From Thereva unica (Eukaryota > Arthropoda > Insecta > Diptera > Therevidae), in assembly GCA_949987705.1 (NCBI GenBank), contig OX465282.1, positions 129,476,310 through 129,540,309 on the forward strand: DNA of 64,000 nt, in the 5' to 3' direction. Shown here piece by piece: positions 1-10,210 of the stretch. The notes under the pieces were generated by a model. It was given only the letters and a program-made list of their open reading frames with translations, was not told where the DNA came from and ran no database searches. Position 1 is the first letter of the stretch. Every line of letters begins with the position of its first letter. Made by a program: the position numbers and the translations under genes.

Positions 1-295
1 TCAAGGTTTTAAGAAAAACTCACTAAATACCTCCAATAACATAATTCACATATTCATCATTTCTTTCGCTCACTTAAAATTAAACGGAAGTTGTGTTTTT
101 GCAATTTTAATCATTTTTCTTGTTTACTTTCAAAATTTTGTTGTTTAGTTCATAAAAATATAATATTTTAATAATAAACATTAAAAATCATTATTATTTT
201 CCCATTTTCTTGTTTTAAATATTTAAAAAAGCGTATAAAAGTAAAATTTTTTACATTTTTAGTTTGATTTTTGGTTTCCTTTCAATAATCTGATC
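1..295 (-). other. Region 3' of Dscam2 stop, probable 3' UTR
   Basis: Very A/T-rich sequence following the TGA of the gene on the minus strand. No other coding or RNA feature seen. ATTAAA-type poly(A) hexamers occur (minus strand, near 102-107 and around 165), but T/A-rich context makes these weak evidence. Confidence 0.4.
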
Positions 296-592
296 TCAGA
301 CAGCAATCGAGTAGTCTGACGGATGCGATGAAGGTGGCTGCAAGGATGTCTGAAGCTGTTGATTCTGCTGTTGCTGCTGGTTGTTACTACCTGCTGGCCG
401 TGACCACAACGAAGAACGGATTCCCAACTTAATTTTCTTTATGGTATCTATATCACACTCGGCCTCAGAAAGTTCTGGTCTATCTGGGGTACCGCCTTCG
501 ATCGGTACCGGATGAAAGCTACCACCAGGTGTATTGTCTTGTAATTGTAGTGGCAGTAAGGTTCTCATTGTACCCCTGTTCAGGATAATCTT
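296..592 (-). CDS. Dscam2: Dscam2 last coding exon, C-terminus, with apparent frame break
   Basis: 297 nt to the TGA at 296-298. The acceptor gataccag at 593-594 gives the phase needed by the previous exon and reads DYPEQGYNENLTATTIT, but then meets a stop after R-Q-Y-T-W-W. The conserved end of the protein (NTPGGSFHPVPIEGG, RPELSEAECDIDTIKK, a five-glutamine run, SDYSIAV at the end) is in the next frame, so one extra base seems present near 529-545. It may be a true mutation, a sequence error or a mis-set exon start. The final I-A-V fits a class II PDZ ligand (hydrophobic-x-hydrophobic), as does M-A-V in Dscam1. Coding to the stop is sure; the 5' border is not. Confidence 0.75.
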   Translation of the reverse strand, partial: KIILNRGTMRTLLPLQLQDNTPGGSFHPVPIEGGTPDRPELSEAECDIDTIKKIKLGIRSSLWSRPAGSNNQQQQQNQQLQTSLQPPSSHPSDYSIAV

Positions 593-977
593 CTGGTATC
601 ATATCACTTCAATCACACTATCAGGATTTTATTTTATTATTATTTTTTTTGCAATATTTAAGAAGCACACACCGGATTTTGATTTTTGGAGGATTTTAAA
701 TTAATTATAATTTTTTTTTCTTAGAGGCAAAGATGAGAGAGATAAATTAATAATACAGATATACAAAAAAGATAGTCTCTGATTAAATTTTTGGTGATTG
801 CGATAAATTTTTTGGTTTTTTTTTTTCTTATAAAAAAAATAACTGAAGATATAACTGAACTGGGTGTATTATTTTTGATTTTTGAGAGAGAGATAGAAAG
901 GATGCGATTTTGTGTAAAATTTTTAGGTAAATTTTTTTTTGTATTGATTTTTTAATCAGCATGCTATGGACCTTTAC
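593..977 (-). other. Dscam2 last intron
   Basis: 385 nt, A/T-rich with long T runs. It holds the in-frame TAG at 964-966 that would end the protein if the intron were retained. No transposon sequence recognised. Confidence 0.6.
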
Positions 978-1466
978 GCAATGTCGATGTTAAATTAATT
1001 TTTGTAGCTGGTGTTGGATTTGTTGGAGATTTTGATAATAGAGTTGTGTTGTCTGAGCATGATGATGATATTGGTATTGTTTTATGGGGTATAGGACGAA
1101 ATTGGGACGGCATGCGGGCTGTTTTACATACAGCTGTTTGAGTACTACTTAAAGAGGTCGATGGGGTTGTTGACGATGTTTTAGTAGTACTACCACATTG
1201 TATGACATTTGGTTGTGATTGAATATTGGATTTATTATTATTAAAAAGATTTTTATGATTATTACTACTACGTGGGGATGTAACTAATAGCGTGGTTATA
1301 TTATTTGCATTCAAACTTGAGGAATTTTTGTGTCTTGGTGTTGTGTTTGTTGAATATAGGTGTTGTTGATGGTACCTTGATCTGCCACGGCGTGGTAATG
1401 ATTTTTGCTCTGACATTGGTGATAAATCGGATGATGTACTTGACTGTGTACCATGATAGATAACGC
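978..1466 (-). CDS. Dscam2: Dscam2 exon: low-complexity cytoplasmic segment
   Basis: 489 nt. Acceptor gttcttatttccag. Begins VIYHGTQSSTSSDLSPMSEQ, KSLPRRGRSRYHQQ, then a long S/T/N-rich stretch and MPSQFRPIPHKTIP, ending LTSTL. I place the donor at gtaaagg after TTGC (978), which keeps phase with the last exon; a second possible donor gtccata lies 6 nt further on at 972. If neither is used the frame stops at TAG (964-966) after R-K-G-P, giving a shorter tail. The Dscam2-specific MSEQKSLPRRGRSRY block is the main reason for the paralogue call. Confidence 0.88.
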
Positions 1467-1608
1467 CTGGAAATAAGAACACTATAAGATTACTCTTTAG
1501 TTATTATATTGAATCGACAGAACGACTATAAATTTTTCAAATTTAAAAATAGAGAAAGAAGAGTGTTTTTTTTAAATAATGCACAAAATTTCCAAAAATA
1601 AATGACTT

Positions 1609-2022
1609 ATAGGGCAGGCAACGAATGCTCAATAAAAGGTATAGAGGGAAATACTTGGAACATAATTTTTGACTTCGTAATTTTGTTTGGGCTAGATAGG
1701 AGGTGAACATATCAAAAGTCCCCGCCCGTAGCCTTTGAGTCGTGAGGGGGGGGGGGGAGAGGGGGGGTTGGGTTTGAAGGTCTCATTTGTCGGTAGCAAA
1801 CTTAATCAGCTTTGATTTTGTATATAGTGGTCATGTCGTTACGAAGCATAGTTTCCGAGGTATAAGCGAAAAACCGATAAATGGGACCTTCAAACCCCTC
1901 TTCCCCCTGCGGCTTAAGGGCTACGTACGGGCGGGGACTTTTGATAATTTCGCCTCCTAACTAGTCCAAACAATGTTGTGGTTCAAACATTTCCTTCTAT
2001 ACCTTTCCGTTGCATGGCCTAT
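1609..2022. mobile_element. Foldback MITE in Dscam2 intron
   Basis: About 410 bp with arms that pair over nearly their whole length. Outer ends are atagggcaggcaacg on the left and, reversed, ataggccatgcaacg on the right; further in, aggtatagagggaaat, ggaggtgaacatatcaaaag and tccccgcccgtagcc all recur inverted on the other side (1900-2015). A G run of 12 at about 1747 marks the left arm. No open frame, so non-autonomous. Which superfamily mobilised it is not evident. Confidence 0.75.
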
Positions 2023-2784
2023 TAATAGAAAACAAACTAATAATTCAATGAAAAACAAAATGCCAACCAAAATAACTGGCAAGTAGTAGTGGTAGGTAAG
2101 GATTAAAAACAGAAAGTGTGTCAGTGATATTTAAACCTTAAAATATTACATTGCTTAAAAAAAGAAAATAGCACGAACTGAAGCCATTGAGCTAGGAAAC
2201 ATGTCGCACCTGTCGAAGGCACACGATGGTTGACATTTGTGCATAATTTTCGAAATATTGACTGCTGAAGTTGCTTGAAGTGGCAAATTGTGAGGCTGCT
2301 AGTAACTTTTAGGAATATTCATCTACATCAATATCAAATACTGTAAGTTTTAATTGTGACTCTTTAGATTGTACTACACTAAACTACAATGAATCTGTGA
2401 GATTGAGCATAATGAACATTTGAAGTTGGCACAAATTCAATCCCTATGAAAGAAGGGTTCTGTATCATTGATTTTGTGGAGGTTTTTTATAGTCTATTAC
2501 GCATTCAAGCCTGCATGTAAAGCCAGTTGTAACTCCCAGGGTACATGTATGCAAAAGTTCCTTAGCTAAACCTATTAAACCTATGCAACTGCTCACCTCT
2601 TCATTTCGGCCCATCTTTCTGAAGCTGCTGGTCCTGGCCTACTGATAATGGTTTTCGTGGTGAGTTCTGTGTCACAAGTCGCCTCACTAGTTAACAATGA
2701 AAAAGGGTGGAGATATATAACAAGAGTCTTATAGTCTTACCAGATAAATATGGACCTCCGCTTGACTGCGATTACTGTATAAGT

Positions 2785-2900
2785 GGACAGATGAGGATCA
2801 TCATCATCGTTGCGCTCCTTTAATCCCTCATGGGACAGAGGGCGGAAACAGTTACCCTCCAGCCGACTCTGTTTTGCAGATGAGGATATGAGGAGCAAAA
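2785..2900 (-). mobile_element. Possible LINE ORF2 C-terminal remnant
   Basis: Minus strand reads QNRVGWRVTVSALCPMRD, resembling the last residues of some non-LTR ORF2 proteins (pattern D-R-x-x-W-R-x-x-V-x-A-L-C-P). A related 20-nt string recurs at about 21552-21572. Short and decayed, so only a tentative call. Confidence 0.35.
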
Positions 2901-3449
2901 TGTTCAGCGGTATAATTGAGCCTCTGAGATTGGGTTTGCTGACAATATTATCAGTACTGTCGAATTTTAACAAGCCTAGATGATTCGCATGTCATTAAGG
3001 AAAGACTTGGGAGGAGACAATTAATGTTGCAGTTTTGTACAACCCTGAGAAGGTCAGGAGCACTGGGAGAGTTTATCAACACATATAATTCTACTCATAA
3101 CTCTGGAAGTTGGTGGGTTGAAAGCTTGACTCTTACAATTTTAGATAGGTGGGACTATTCTGCGTAGATTGATGGCTTATTCATGAAAGCGTCTAATAGG
3201 GTTACAAAAATACAGGGGCTCTAACAAAAAAAATTCAAAACGCCTTAGCTACTAAACCGTTACGATTTCTCTCCCCCACCCATGCGATTTTTTGTTCGTC
3301 TATCCAAGACCTTTCCACAGCCGGGCGTTTTTTTAGCAATACACCCTGTATATACAATGCTGTTTAATGAGGTTTGTTCAGAGGGAACCTTTTTGCAAGT
3401 GTTGTGAAGATGTCGGAAATTGGCTAGATCACTGAACTTTGGAGTGATC

Positions 3450-4860
3450 GAGTTGCCGTGCATATGCCTAGCATGACAAAGTGCAAGTCTTCACTCCAAT
3501 GAATAGTGTTGTCCCTTGCCATTAAGGCTGTTTTTAGTTGCTTGTGGAACCGTTCAACCATCCCGTTTGCCTGCGGATGGTAAGCGGTTGTCTAGATTTG
3601 ATAAGTGACAAGTAATTTGGCAACTTTATTAAATAGTTTCGATTCGAACCTACCAACCTTGATCGATTGTGATCTCGAGTGGTACGCCGAATCGTGGGAG
3701 GAAGTCAGTGACGAATCTCTTTGCCACTGTTGAAGCTGAGATATCCCGAATTGGGTATGCTTCAGGCCATCGCGTGAATCTATCGATTGTCGCCAAGATA
3801 TAAGAGCATCCACGAGATAGGGGTAGGGGTGCCACTCTATCCATATGGATACGATCAAATCTATTATTTGGCAGCTTGATCGCTTCAAATGGAGATTTGG
3901 TATGCCGAAAACTTTTGACTTTTGGCAACCTAGGCATAATCGAAACCAATCATTGCAGTCTTTATTGATCGATGGCCAGAAGTATTTCTTGGTATCGGTT
4001 CGTCTTGTAGCGCGAATACCAAGATGAGAGAGACTATGTTAGGCCTTACATACCCAAGGTTCAACAGGGATACCTGTACTAGTTTCATACCACATCTGAT
4101 AGGCGGTAAATGGTATTCGCGCTAGCTTTACCCGTGAGCCGTTGTTGGGGTGCTGTTGTAAAGACCTCAGACCAGTTGCTTCCGCCATAGAGGTTTTCAC
4201 CTTCTGCTGGCCATGTAAATACTTTACGCGAGTGGTTTCAAAGGTATCTATCTCAAATGCTCGTTTATCGGCACCAACTGTTCAGCCAATTTTGGTGTAA
4301 ATTGAAGTTAGAAATTTACCATTCCCAAAAACCTCTGGATCGTTATGACAGAAGTGGGGGTGCAAGATAAACGATTGCCTGAACCCGATTGGAGGATGGA
4401 AGTATTCCATCTTTTGTGATACGGTGGCTTAGAAACTTGATCTCTGATCGTTTGATCGTGCACCAAAACGCATTTTTCTAGCTTAATGGTTAAATCGAGG
4501 TGTTTAAAGAGCTCTTCGAAGTGAACGGTCTGTTCACCCTTGGTTTTACTGGCGATAAGTACATCGTCCAACTATACATAAACGAAGTCGAGATCTCTCG
4601 TAACTTCGTTTTTGAACCTTCGAAAGGTTTGTGCTGCATTCCGTAAGCCGCATACGGGTAAACTCATATAGGCCGAATTGCGTAATGAGTGCAGTCTTAT
4701 GCACGTCTTCTGGGGTGTTTGGTATGCGATGTTATGCACGTACTAAGTCGACCTTTGAAAAAATTGTGCAGCCGTGAAGATTTACTGATGTTGTTGAATC
4801 TTATAAGTAGATAGCAAATACTATTGCTGAAGCTCTCCTAGGCATTTCGAAGAGCAGGGA
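3450..4860 (-). mobile_element. Ty3/gypsy retrotransposon fragment (RT and integrase)
   Basis: Two pol pieces in the expected order on the minus strand. RT: around 4560-4700 FGLYEFTRM followed, after frame breaks, by the catalytic M-D-D-V-L-I-A-S-K of the YLDD box at 4540-4571 and FLGMVNF near 4310. Integrase: 3650-3950 encodes FDRIHMDRVAPLPLSRG and ATIDRFTRWPEAYPI with the first catalytic aspartates, ITIDQG with the next, and 3480-3600 reads TTAYHPQANGMVERFH, holding the catalytic glutamate. RNase H is largely missing, several stops and shifts are present and no LTR is seen, so it is an old, internally deleted copy inside the intron. Confidence 0.85.
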
Positions 4861-5003
4861 TTGAAAAGAGTTGGAAGGTTAATGTTAAGTACCACTAATT
4901 GCCTTCAACAGATGACCAACAGTTTCCCATACTCAAAGTCATAACTACATACGACACTGCAGTACTATGATCAAATCTCATTAGTATATAATAAAATACT
5001 TAC

Positions 5004-5133
5004 TATGCTTCATTTTAGAGTCCAGCTGATTCGAAGATTCCGTCCTGCTAGATGTTAACTGATCTTGATCAGAATCGGACTCTTCGCTTTCTGGTTCAGT
5101 TTTTCTAGAATGCCGTCTTCGATTCTTGGAGGT
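5004..5133 (-). CDS. Dscam2: Dscam2 exon: basic/acidic cytoplasmic segment
   Basis: 130 nt. Acceptor gtaattgcag, donor gtaagta (near-perfect consensus). Reads TSKNRRRHSRKTEPESEES, DSDQDQLTSSRTESSNQ, LDSKMKH: a basic patch followed by an acidic serine-rich run typical of casein-kinase targets. Phase 0 in, phase 1 out. The 3.5-kb intron after it carries a foldback MITE and gypsy debris. Confidence 0.92.
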
Positions 5134-5355
5134 CTGCAATTACAAGAAAACACAAAGCACTTCTGTAGCTTCAAAATATTTTTAATAAAAAGCGAAGAAA
5201 GCAAAAGCAAGCACTTTCTACGAATAACGGCATTCATAATGTAATTTAGAAACATAAGACAAATATTTTTTTTTTCGTTTTTGTATTGCCAATAGAATAA
5301 AAAATAAACGCACGATATTGTAATATGGTGATGGGTTTTGCAGTTGTCTAAGTAC

Positions 5356-5516
5356 CGCGGGTGGAGGTGGCGATGAACAGCCCTCGGTGAGGGCGCGCTC
5401 ATGATACATGAATGAATGCAGGAGGGTGTTAGCTGGACCCGTATGATGGGGTTGTGCCAGGGTACTAGCTTCTGAAAGTTGAAACGTCGCATAAGGAGAA
5501 ATATCCTCTGACGTTT
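5356..5516 (-). CDS. Dscam2: Dscam2 exon: cytoplasmic PYATF-motif segment
   Basis: 161 nt. Acceptor aaatgttttcag, donor gtactta. Reads TSEDISPYATFQLSEAS, HTGPANTLLHSFMYHERALT and EGCSSPPPPA. The PYATFQL tyrosine motif is shared with Dscam1 (PYATFHL in my recollection), and the proline run is a potential SH3 ligand. It starts phase 1 and ends phase 0, the only phase-0 junction seen in this gene. Confidence 0.93.
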
Positions 5517-5571
5517 CTGAAAACATTTAGAAAACTTCAGTTTGGTTTTAATTGACACCTGAGCCTATTAC

Positions 5572-5691
5572 CAGGGATTTTGTCGCTGTTTTGCAGTGAG
5601 ACTTTATGAATTGTTGCATAATAACGTTCTCGTTGCGTTTCATTATTTTTACGGTTGTCAATTGTTTCCTTCTGTACACGGTTTGTTTGTC
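5572..5691 (-). CDS. Dscam2: Dscam2 exon: membrane-proximal cytoplasmic segment
   Basis: 120 nt. Acceptor catttaatttcag, donor gtaatag. Reads QTNRVQKETIDNRKNNETQ then RERYYATIHKVSLQNSDKIP. The paired tyrosines in RYYATI are kept in Dscam cytoplasmic tails and are candidate phosphorylation sites. Phase 1 at both ends. No ATG-led frame marks it; found by joining phase and family sequence. Confidence 0.92.
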
Positions 5692-5749
5692 CTGAAATTA
5701 AATGTAATAATAGTAATTCGCTAAAGTTTTACTAAGGAACTATCTTTAC

Positions 5750-6034
5750 TGTATTTGTAGCACATTATGGACAGTGCAACAGTGCATATCAATCCGGATA
5801 CTGTAGCTATTCCGGGTATGAGTAGATTAACATCCCCATAGAATATATTTGCTCGGTGGCCTCGTTGTACTATTTCAGGTGGTGGTGGTTCACCATCTTT
5901 GGTTAAAGTAACGAAAGTAACGTCAATTTTTGATACTCCCGCCACGTTGTGCGCTTCCATTCTTAGTTGGTAAAGTGTGGAAGGAGTTAGTCCTGAGATG
6001 GTGAACCGTCTTTGCGGTTTAAGAGCGTTTGACA
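5750..6034 (-). CDS. Dscam2: Dscam2 exon: end of FN6, juxtamembrane and transmembrane segment
   Basis: 285 nt. Acceptor gtttatactttag, donor gtaaaga. Begins VSNALKPQRRFTISGL, ends FN6 with TPSTLYQLRMEAHNVAG and LTKDGEPPPPE. After a short stalk the hydrophobic run NLLIPGIATVSGLICTVALS is the single membrane span, followed by I-M-C-Y-K-Y as stop-transfer. Reading past the donor meets a stop quickly, which supports the splice. Type I topology is expected for the family. Confidence 0.95.
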
Positions 6035-6086
6035 CTAAAGTATAAACAAAAAAATGTATATTGTCATTGAAATGATAAATATTTAC

Positions 6087-7403
6087 CCAAAATCCATTCC
6101 TTGTTATTTCCATCAGATATTGGCTTGTACTGTAGAACAAAGTATAAAATAGGGCAGCCATTATCTGGCCATGCATGCAGTCTTATCAGAACTGAGGTTG
6201 AATTTGGTGCAACTAAGTTGGCAGTGGATGGCATTCCAGGTGCTTGACCCTGAGTTCTTACATGTAAAGTTGTACTTGGTGGGGATGTTCCGATTTTATT
6301 AGTGGCAGTTAAGAAGACTTGATATGTGCTACCGCAGACTAACCCTTTTAGTTCATGACTTGATGCATGCCGTGACAATGGTTTTTCTTCTAAGTTGCCT
6401 TGCAGACGCCGATAATGGAGAGTGAATGCCGTGATTGGTGCATTCCCATTGGAGCCACTCTTCCAGTGCATCAATATACTACTTGACGTTGCGCTAGTGA
6501 CATACAAAACAGGAGAAGTTGGAGGAACTTGAACAATGAGAGTGTGCGTTAACCGATCTGTGCCAACGCCGTTATCAATTTGGCAGCTATAATTTCCACT
6601 ATCAGATATTTGCAGACTAGAAATTATCAGATCTCCAGAATCTAGTAATTGTGCGTTGTGTACTCCTCCTTGCCGCAGGGAAGTATCTCCCTTGTACCAC
6701 TCTCTTTTTGGTTTTCCCACTGCTGTACATGGTAGTGTCACTGTTGATCGCCATGGACGGATTACAGGTCCTCCAAAAGACACTATTCGTGCAGGAACTC
6801 TGTTGGTTGCGATCTGCGAGGCCACACGTGAGCTCTTTCCTTCTCCAACACGTGTCGATGCTGTTACCCAAAATTGATATTCGATGTGTGCTTGTAGGCT
6901 CTTCGCTTCGTAATAGTGCTGCTGAGATGGAAGATTCCTTTTTTCGTGATTAAGCTCCTCTCGGCCGTTGACAACTCTTGTATAAAGATTGTATTTGGTA
7001 ATCACGCCATTAGGTTCATTTGGTGGTAGCCACGATACATATAGTGACTGTGGTGAGCTTACAACAACCTTAATATCTGCTGGAGCTTCGGGAGCATCTT
7101 CTTCTGTATGACAAAAAGTAGGATTCGAGATGACTCCATCGCCCATTCTAGTGTATGCTAAGACTTGAATGCTATAGTTTGTATATTTTTTGAGGCCTGT
7201 TAGAACGGTGGTAAGGGCTGTGGTTTTTCTTATTTCTACATCATCGTTGCTGCCGATAAAATCTTCGATTATAGGCTCAAATAGTAATTTGTATCCCTGG
7301 AGAAGACCATTCGTATGGTGAACTGGCAGTGGCTGCCACGACACTTGAAGAGATTGTGATGTTAAGGCAGCACATCTAATGTCTTCAGGTGAACGGCTAG
7401 GAA
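6087..7403 (-). CDS. Dscam2: Dscam2 large exon: FN3, FN4, Ig10, FN5 and most of FN6
   Basis: 1317 nt, the longest open frame of the gene. Acceptor tttttcattttag, donor gtaaata. Domains in order: FN3 from VPSRSPEDIRCAALTSQS; FN4 from APEAPADIKVVVSSPQSLYV with YYEAKSLQAHIEYQFWV; Ig10 from VPARIVSFGGPVIRPWRS with LPC, REWYKGD and SGNYSCQIDNG; FN5 from VPPTSPVLYVTSATSSSIL with LKGLVCGSTYQVFL; FN6 from APNSTSVLIRLHAWPDNG to NNKEWIL. The single Ig between FN4 and FN5 is diagnostic for the Dscam layout. Five domains fused in one exon contrasts with the half-domain exons upstream. No stop or frame break seen. Confidence 0.96.
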
Positions 7404-7463
7404 CTAAAATGAAAAAGTAAAAGTTTACAAAACCAAAAATTGTTTTTTAAATATAAAACAAAC

Positions 7464-7949
7464 CATCCTCTAAAGTTTGTGCTGAAATAGGTTCTGAAAG
7501 TGGACCTGGACCAATTTGATTGAATGCTTGAGCAACAATTGTGTATCTGGCATATTTTTGCAGTCCTCCTAACAAAAGTTCGCTAGTTCCACCTTCTCCA
7601 TCTCCTGATACTGATGTAAAGTTATATGTATTGCTGCTGGTCGTTGTGAGTTTATAACCAACGTTATAGCCTTGAATATCGCCATGTCGAAGTTCTTGTA
7701 ATGGAGCCAGCCAAGTTACTAGTAGTTCTGTGGATGATAGGGGCCGCACTGCTAGATTTAGAGGTGGCCCGGCTGGTCTTTGTGGCTCAGTTTTAATTGT
7801 AAGTTCTTGACTAGGTGAACTTTGTCCTGCTGTTCCTTCAGCAATGACCCGGAAAGAATATCGCGTTGCTGGTTTTAAGTTTTCTATTAGGGCTGTATAT
7901 AGTGGCGGATCTGATATTTCTATTTGGTGCCAATTGTCGAGAAGGAGTG
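7464..7949 (-). CDS. Dscam2: Dscam2 exon: second half of FN1 and FN2
   Basis: 486 nt. Acceptor gtatttttag, donor gtttgtt. FN1 ends with LIENLKPATRYSFRVIAEG, the conserved L-x-P-x-T-x-Y signature. FN2 runs from PQRPAGPPLNLAVRPLSSTE through HGDIQGYNVGYKL and LLLGGLQKYARYTIVAQAFN to PLSEPISAQTLED. Phase 1 at both ends. The intron to the next exon is only 60 nt. Confidence 0.95.
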
Positions 7950-8740
7950 CTAAAAATACAATATGATGGTTCTATTTAATTAAATGTATAATAATTGTCA
8001 TGAAAGTGAAATAAGATCTGTTGAGAGTTTTATAATGAATAGATGTAATGCCTATTAATGACCGAGAGAATATAAGCAAACGAAGCAAGGATAGGATATT
8101 TAAAAAGTTTCACTCTGATTGCTGGATATGTACACTCTGTCTGGAGTACAGTAGATCTTAGTAGATCTTAGGAGTACAGTAGATCTTAGGAGTAATCAGA
8201 ATGGGAATATAATATTGCGTACAATTATGGCGAAAATGCATGCGGGAACAACGAGGGTAGCAAATATTTAGTGGGAAATTTTTATGTTAAATTGATGAAT
8301 AAAATTTCGTTTCTTTATCAATTTTAAATGGCTAGCTTAATATATTGTATTACCAATGGTATAACATATAAGGGGAAGATGTTATGCTCGATGCAAACTG
8401 TAGATAGGATCTCTTATCGCCATAAAATTTATTCAAGAATAGAAAATGGTACCAAGAAGAGAATGCTATTTTTATATTTTAGCACTAAATGTTATTTAAT
8501 CAGAGAGAAAGAAGTATAATCAAAACAGGAAAGACAATCGGCAACAAACCCGGCGAGTTACTACAAGGTTATTATCTGAAACAATTATACTATGTAAGGA
8601 ATTCTTTAAATATAGTCAAATAATTCACCGAAGAAACATCCTTGAAAGTGTTAACTACAAGAATTTTCTTCTAAAGCAGGATCCACCAAAGCTGGTAAAG
8701 GAAATTTGAAGTAGTTAGAACCATTCGCTTATTATTGGTG

Positions 8741-8870
8741 AGGTCGGTGGTCGGCAAACGGGGACTAGCGAGCTACATGCTGCTGTATGGCTCGTTAAGT
8801 GTGGCTCTTCTAGAAAATACCTTGTCGTGCGGGCATGCTTGTACAATGCCTTTTGACCCTCAGACCACGT
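8741..8870 (+). mobile_element. hAT-like terminal fragment
   Basis: Starts gtggtcggcaaacgg, then agcgagctacatg, ggctcgttaagtgtggctct and caaaat-like sequence. The same order is found at 20847-20960 (cagtggtcggcaaatcacgg). The lead-in CAGTGGTCGGCAAA fits the loose hAT terminal pattern. No transposase frame seen. Confidence 0.4.
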
Positions 8871-9599
8871 GCGACTGCCACCCGCATCGTTTTTGATTCT
8901 TTTGAGACGAAAAACGTTTACAACACGAGTTTGGATGGAAGTTGGAAGGGTTTCACCTCAGCGAACGTTTATTAACTAGATTAAGGTCGATTTTAGCAAA
9001 GCCCAGGAGTACCCTAATTAAGTTAATAACCTATATAGTCAAACTCGAAAAAATTTGGCTCAGTCAGTCAGATTAATAATAAAAGCGCCTTGAAGTAGGT
9101 GGCATATATCGATCAAGTGCAATGAGGCAACCCCTGTTAACTTTGTACTCACGCTGAAAAATGCAGTGCTAAGGGGCTTTCGAAAATTTTCGAGGGGCTT
9201 TCGAAAATTCGTCTTTAGCAACAGATCTAAGAATAGCAGATCTGGCAACATATTTTGTTTGTGGATCAAGATTTTGTTGAGAACTCGCTAACTAATTACC
9301 ATTAATTTTGAGGGATCTTTGGAGAGAATTAGATCAAAAAGATGCCCAAATAAAGAATGCAATCTTGTTCTGGTAGAACTTTGTTATTGATGAACCATTC
9401 ACGTGGATCCTGATCGGGTCAACATCAAAAATCTATGCAGCGGATATACGACACCATTACAACGTCAATGAAAACAAACGATTTGGAGGTTTGACTTACG
9501 ACTTTAAGTGAAGAATTACGCCCTATAAGTTGTGTACAGGTTGAGAACGAATAGTCAACTAGGACGTGGATTCCATTGTAATCATTGGCATAGCTTGGG

Positions 9600-9960
9600 T
9601 TCATTCATTCAACAGTTTATTGACACTTTTATACCACCGGGAAGTGGTGTCAATGGGTTTCTTAGCCTCCCCAACTAAGTACTAAACGGACTACTGAGTA
9701 TGTTATCTCGCGATGCACACTACTGTATGGCCGCCAAGATAATTGCCCCTTTTTAAAGCCCTAATTTTGCGGGAAACACAAAGATTATATATTTTAGTGG
9801 AACAGTCATTATAGTAGAAGCGGTAGAATTGCACCAGAGCCGCTACATTCCTGCGATGGTTTAATGAGGCAACGGCAACTTTTTTCGCCATTACAAGACC
9901 TCGGACCACACCCACTTACTGCAGCCCTGCTTTTCTCGCACATTATGGTTTAGAGGTTCG
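9600..9960 (-). mobile_element. CR1/Jockey-like LINE fragment, ORF2 C-terminus
   Basis: Minus strand 9703-9915 contains HRRNVAALVQFYRFYYNDC, the conserved block found in the copy at 24800-25209 (RRNVAALKKCYRYYRRHC) and, on the plus strand, at 55940. Truncated on both sides. Confidence 0.6.
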
Positions 9961-10210
9961 TTTTACGTAGAACAACTCGATTGTGAAATTATCTTCTTCA
10001 GTCGGTGTTACTGAATTCTTATAGGTAGCATTTCAGAGTACAAACGGTAACTTCATCGACATCTGCTCGTGTATGCTCCAGACTCCCAACCTAGTCTTTT
10101 TCTTCTGTTCTCAAGATCAAGCTTACATTACTAGACATGGCACCATAACTTGAGCTACATGAAGGACTAGTAGTACAAAAGGTGACTTCTAAGCCTGAGT
10201 GTATTCCCAC
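9950..10210 (+). mobile_element. LINE 3' fragment, opposite orientation to its neighbour
   Basis: Nucleotide similarity to 56100-56370: both have an agaggttcgttt/agaagttcgttt start, a gaacaa..ttgtg..atc stretch, tttcatcgact-like sequence, aagctta..ctaga..gcaccat, then gctagtagtacaaa followed by ggtga. Placed next to a minus-strand piece of the same family, so the two halves were joined head to head by insertion or rearrangement. Confidence 0.5.

Larger units (their letters stand above)
1467..5003 (-). other. Dscam2 intron, 3.5 kb
   Basis: Contains the MITE at 1609-2022, a possible LINE tail near 2850 and the gypsy fragment 3450-4860. The rest (2023-2780, 2901-3450, 4861-5003) is unassigned; 3180-3380 has a stretch ending acaccctgtatatac that looks repeat-like but was not identified. 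Confidence 0.7.

Noticed and set aside
6651..6953. Plus-strand open frames across the large Dscam2 exon
   Set aside because: They are antisense shadows of the continuous, domain-rich minus-strand frame.
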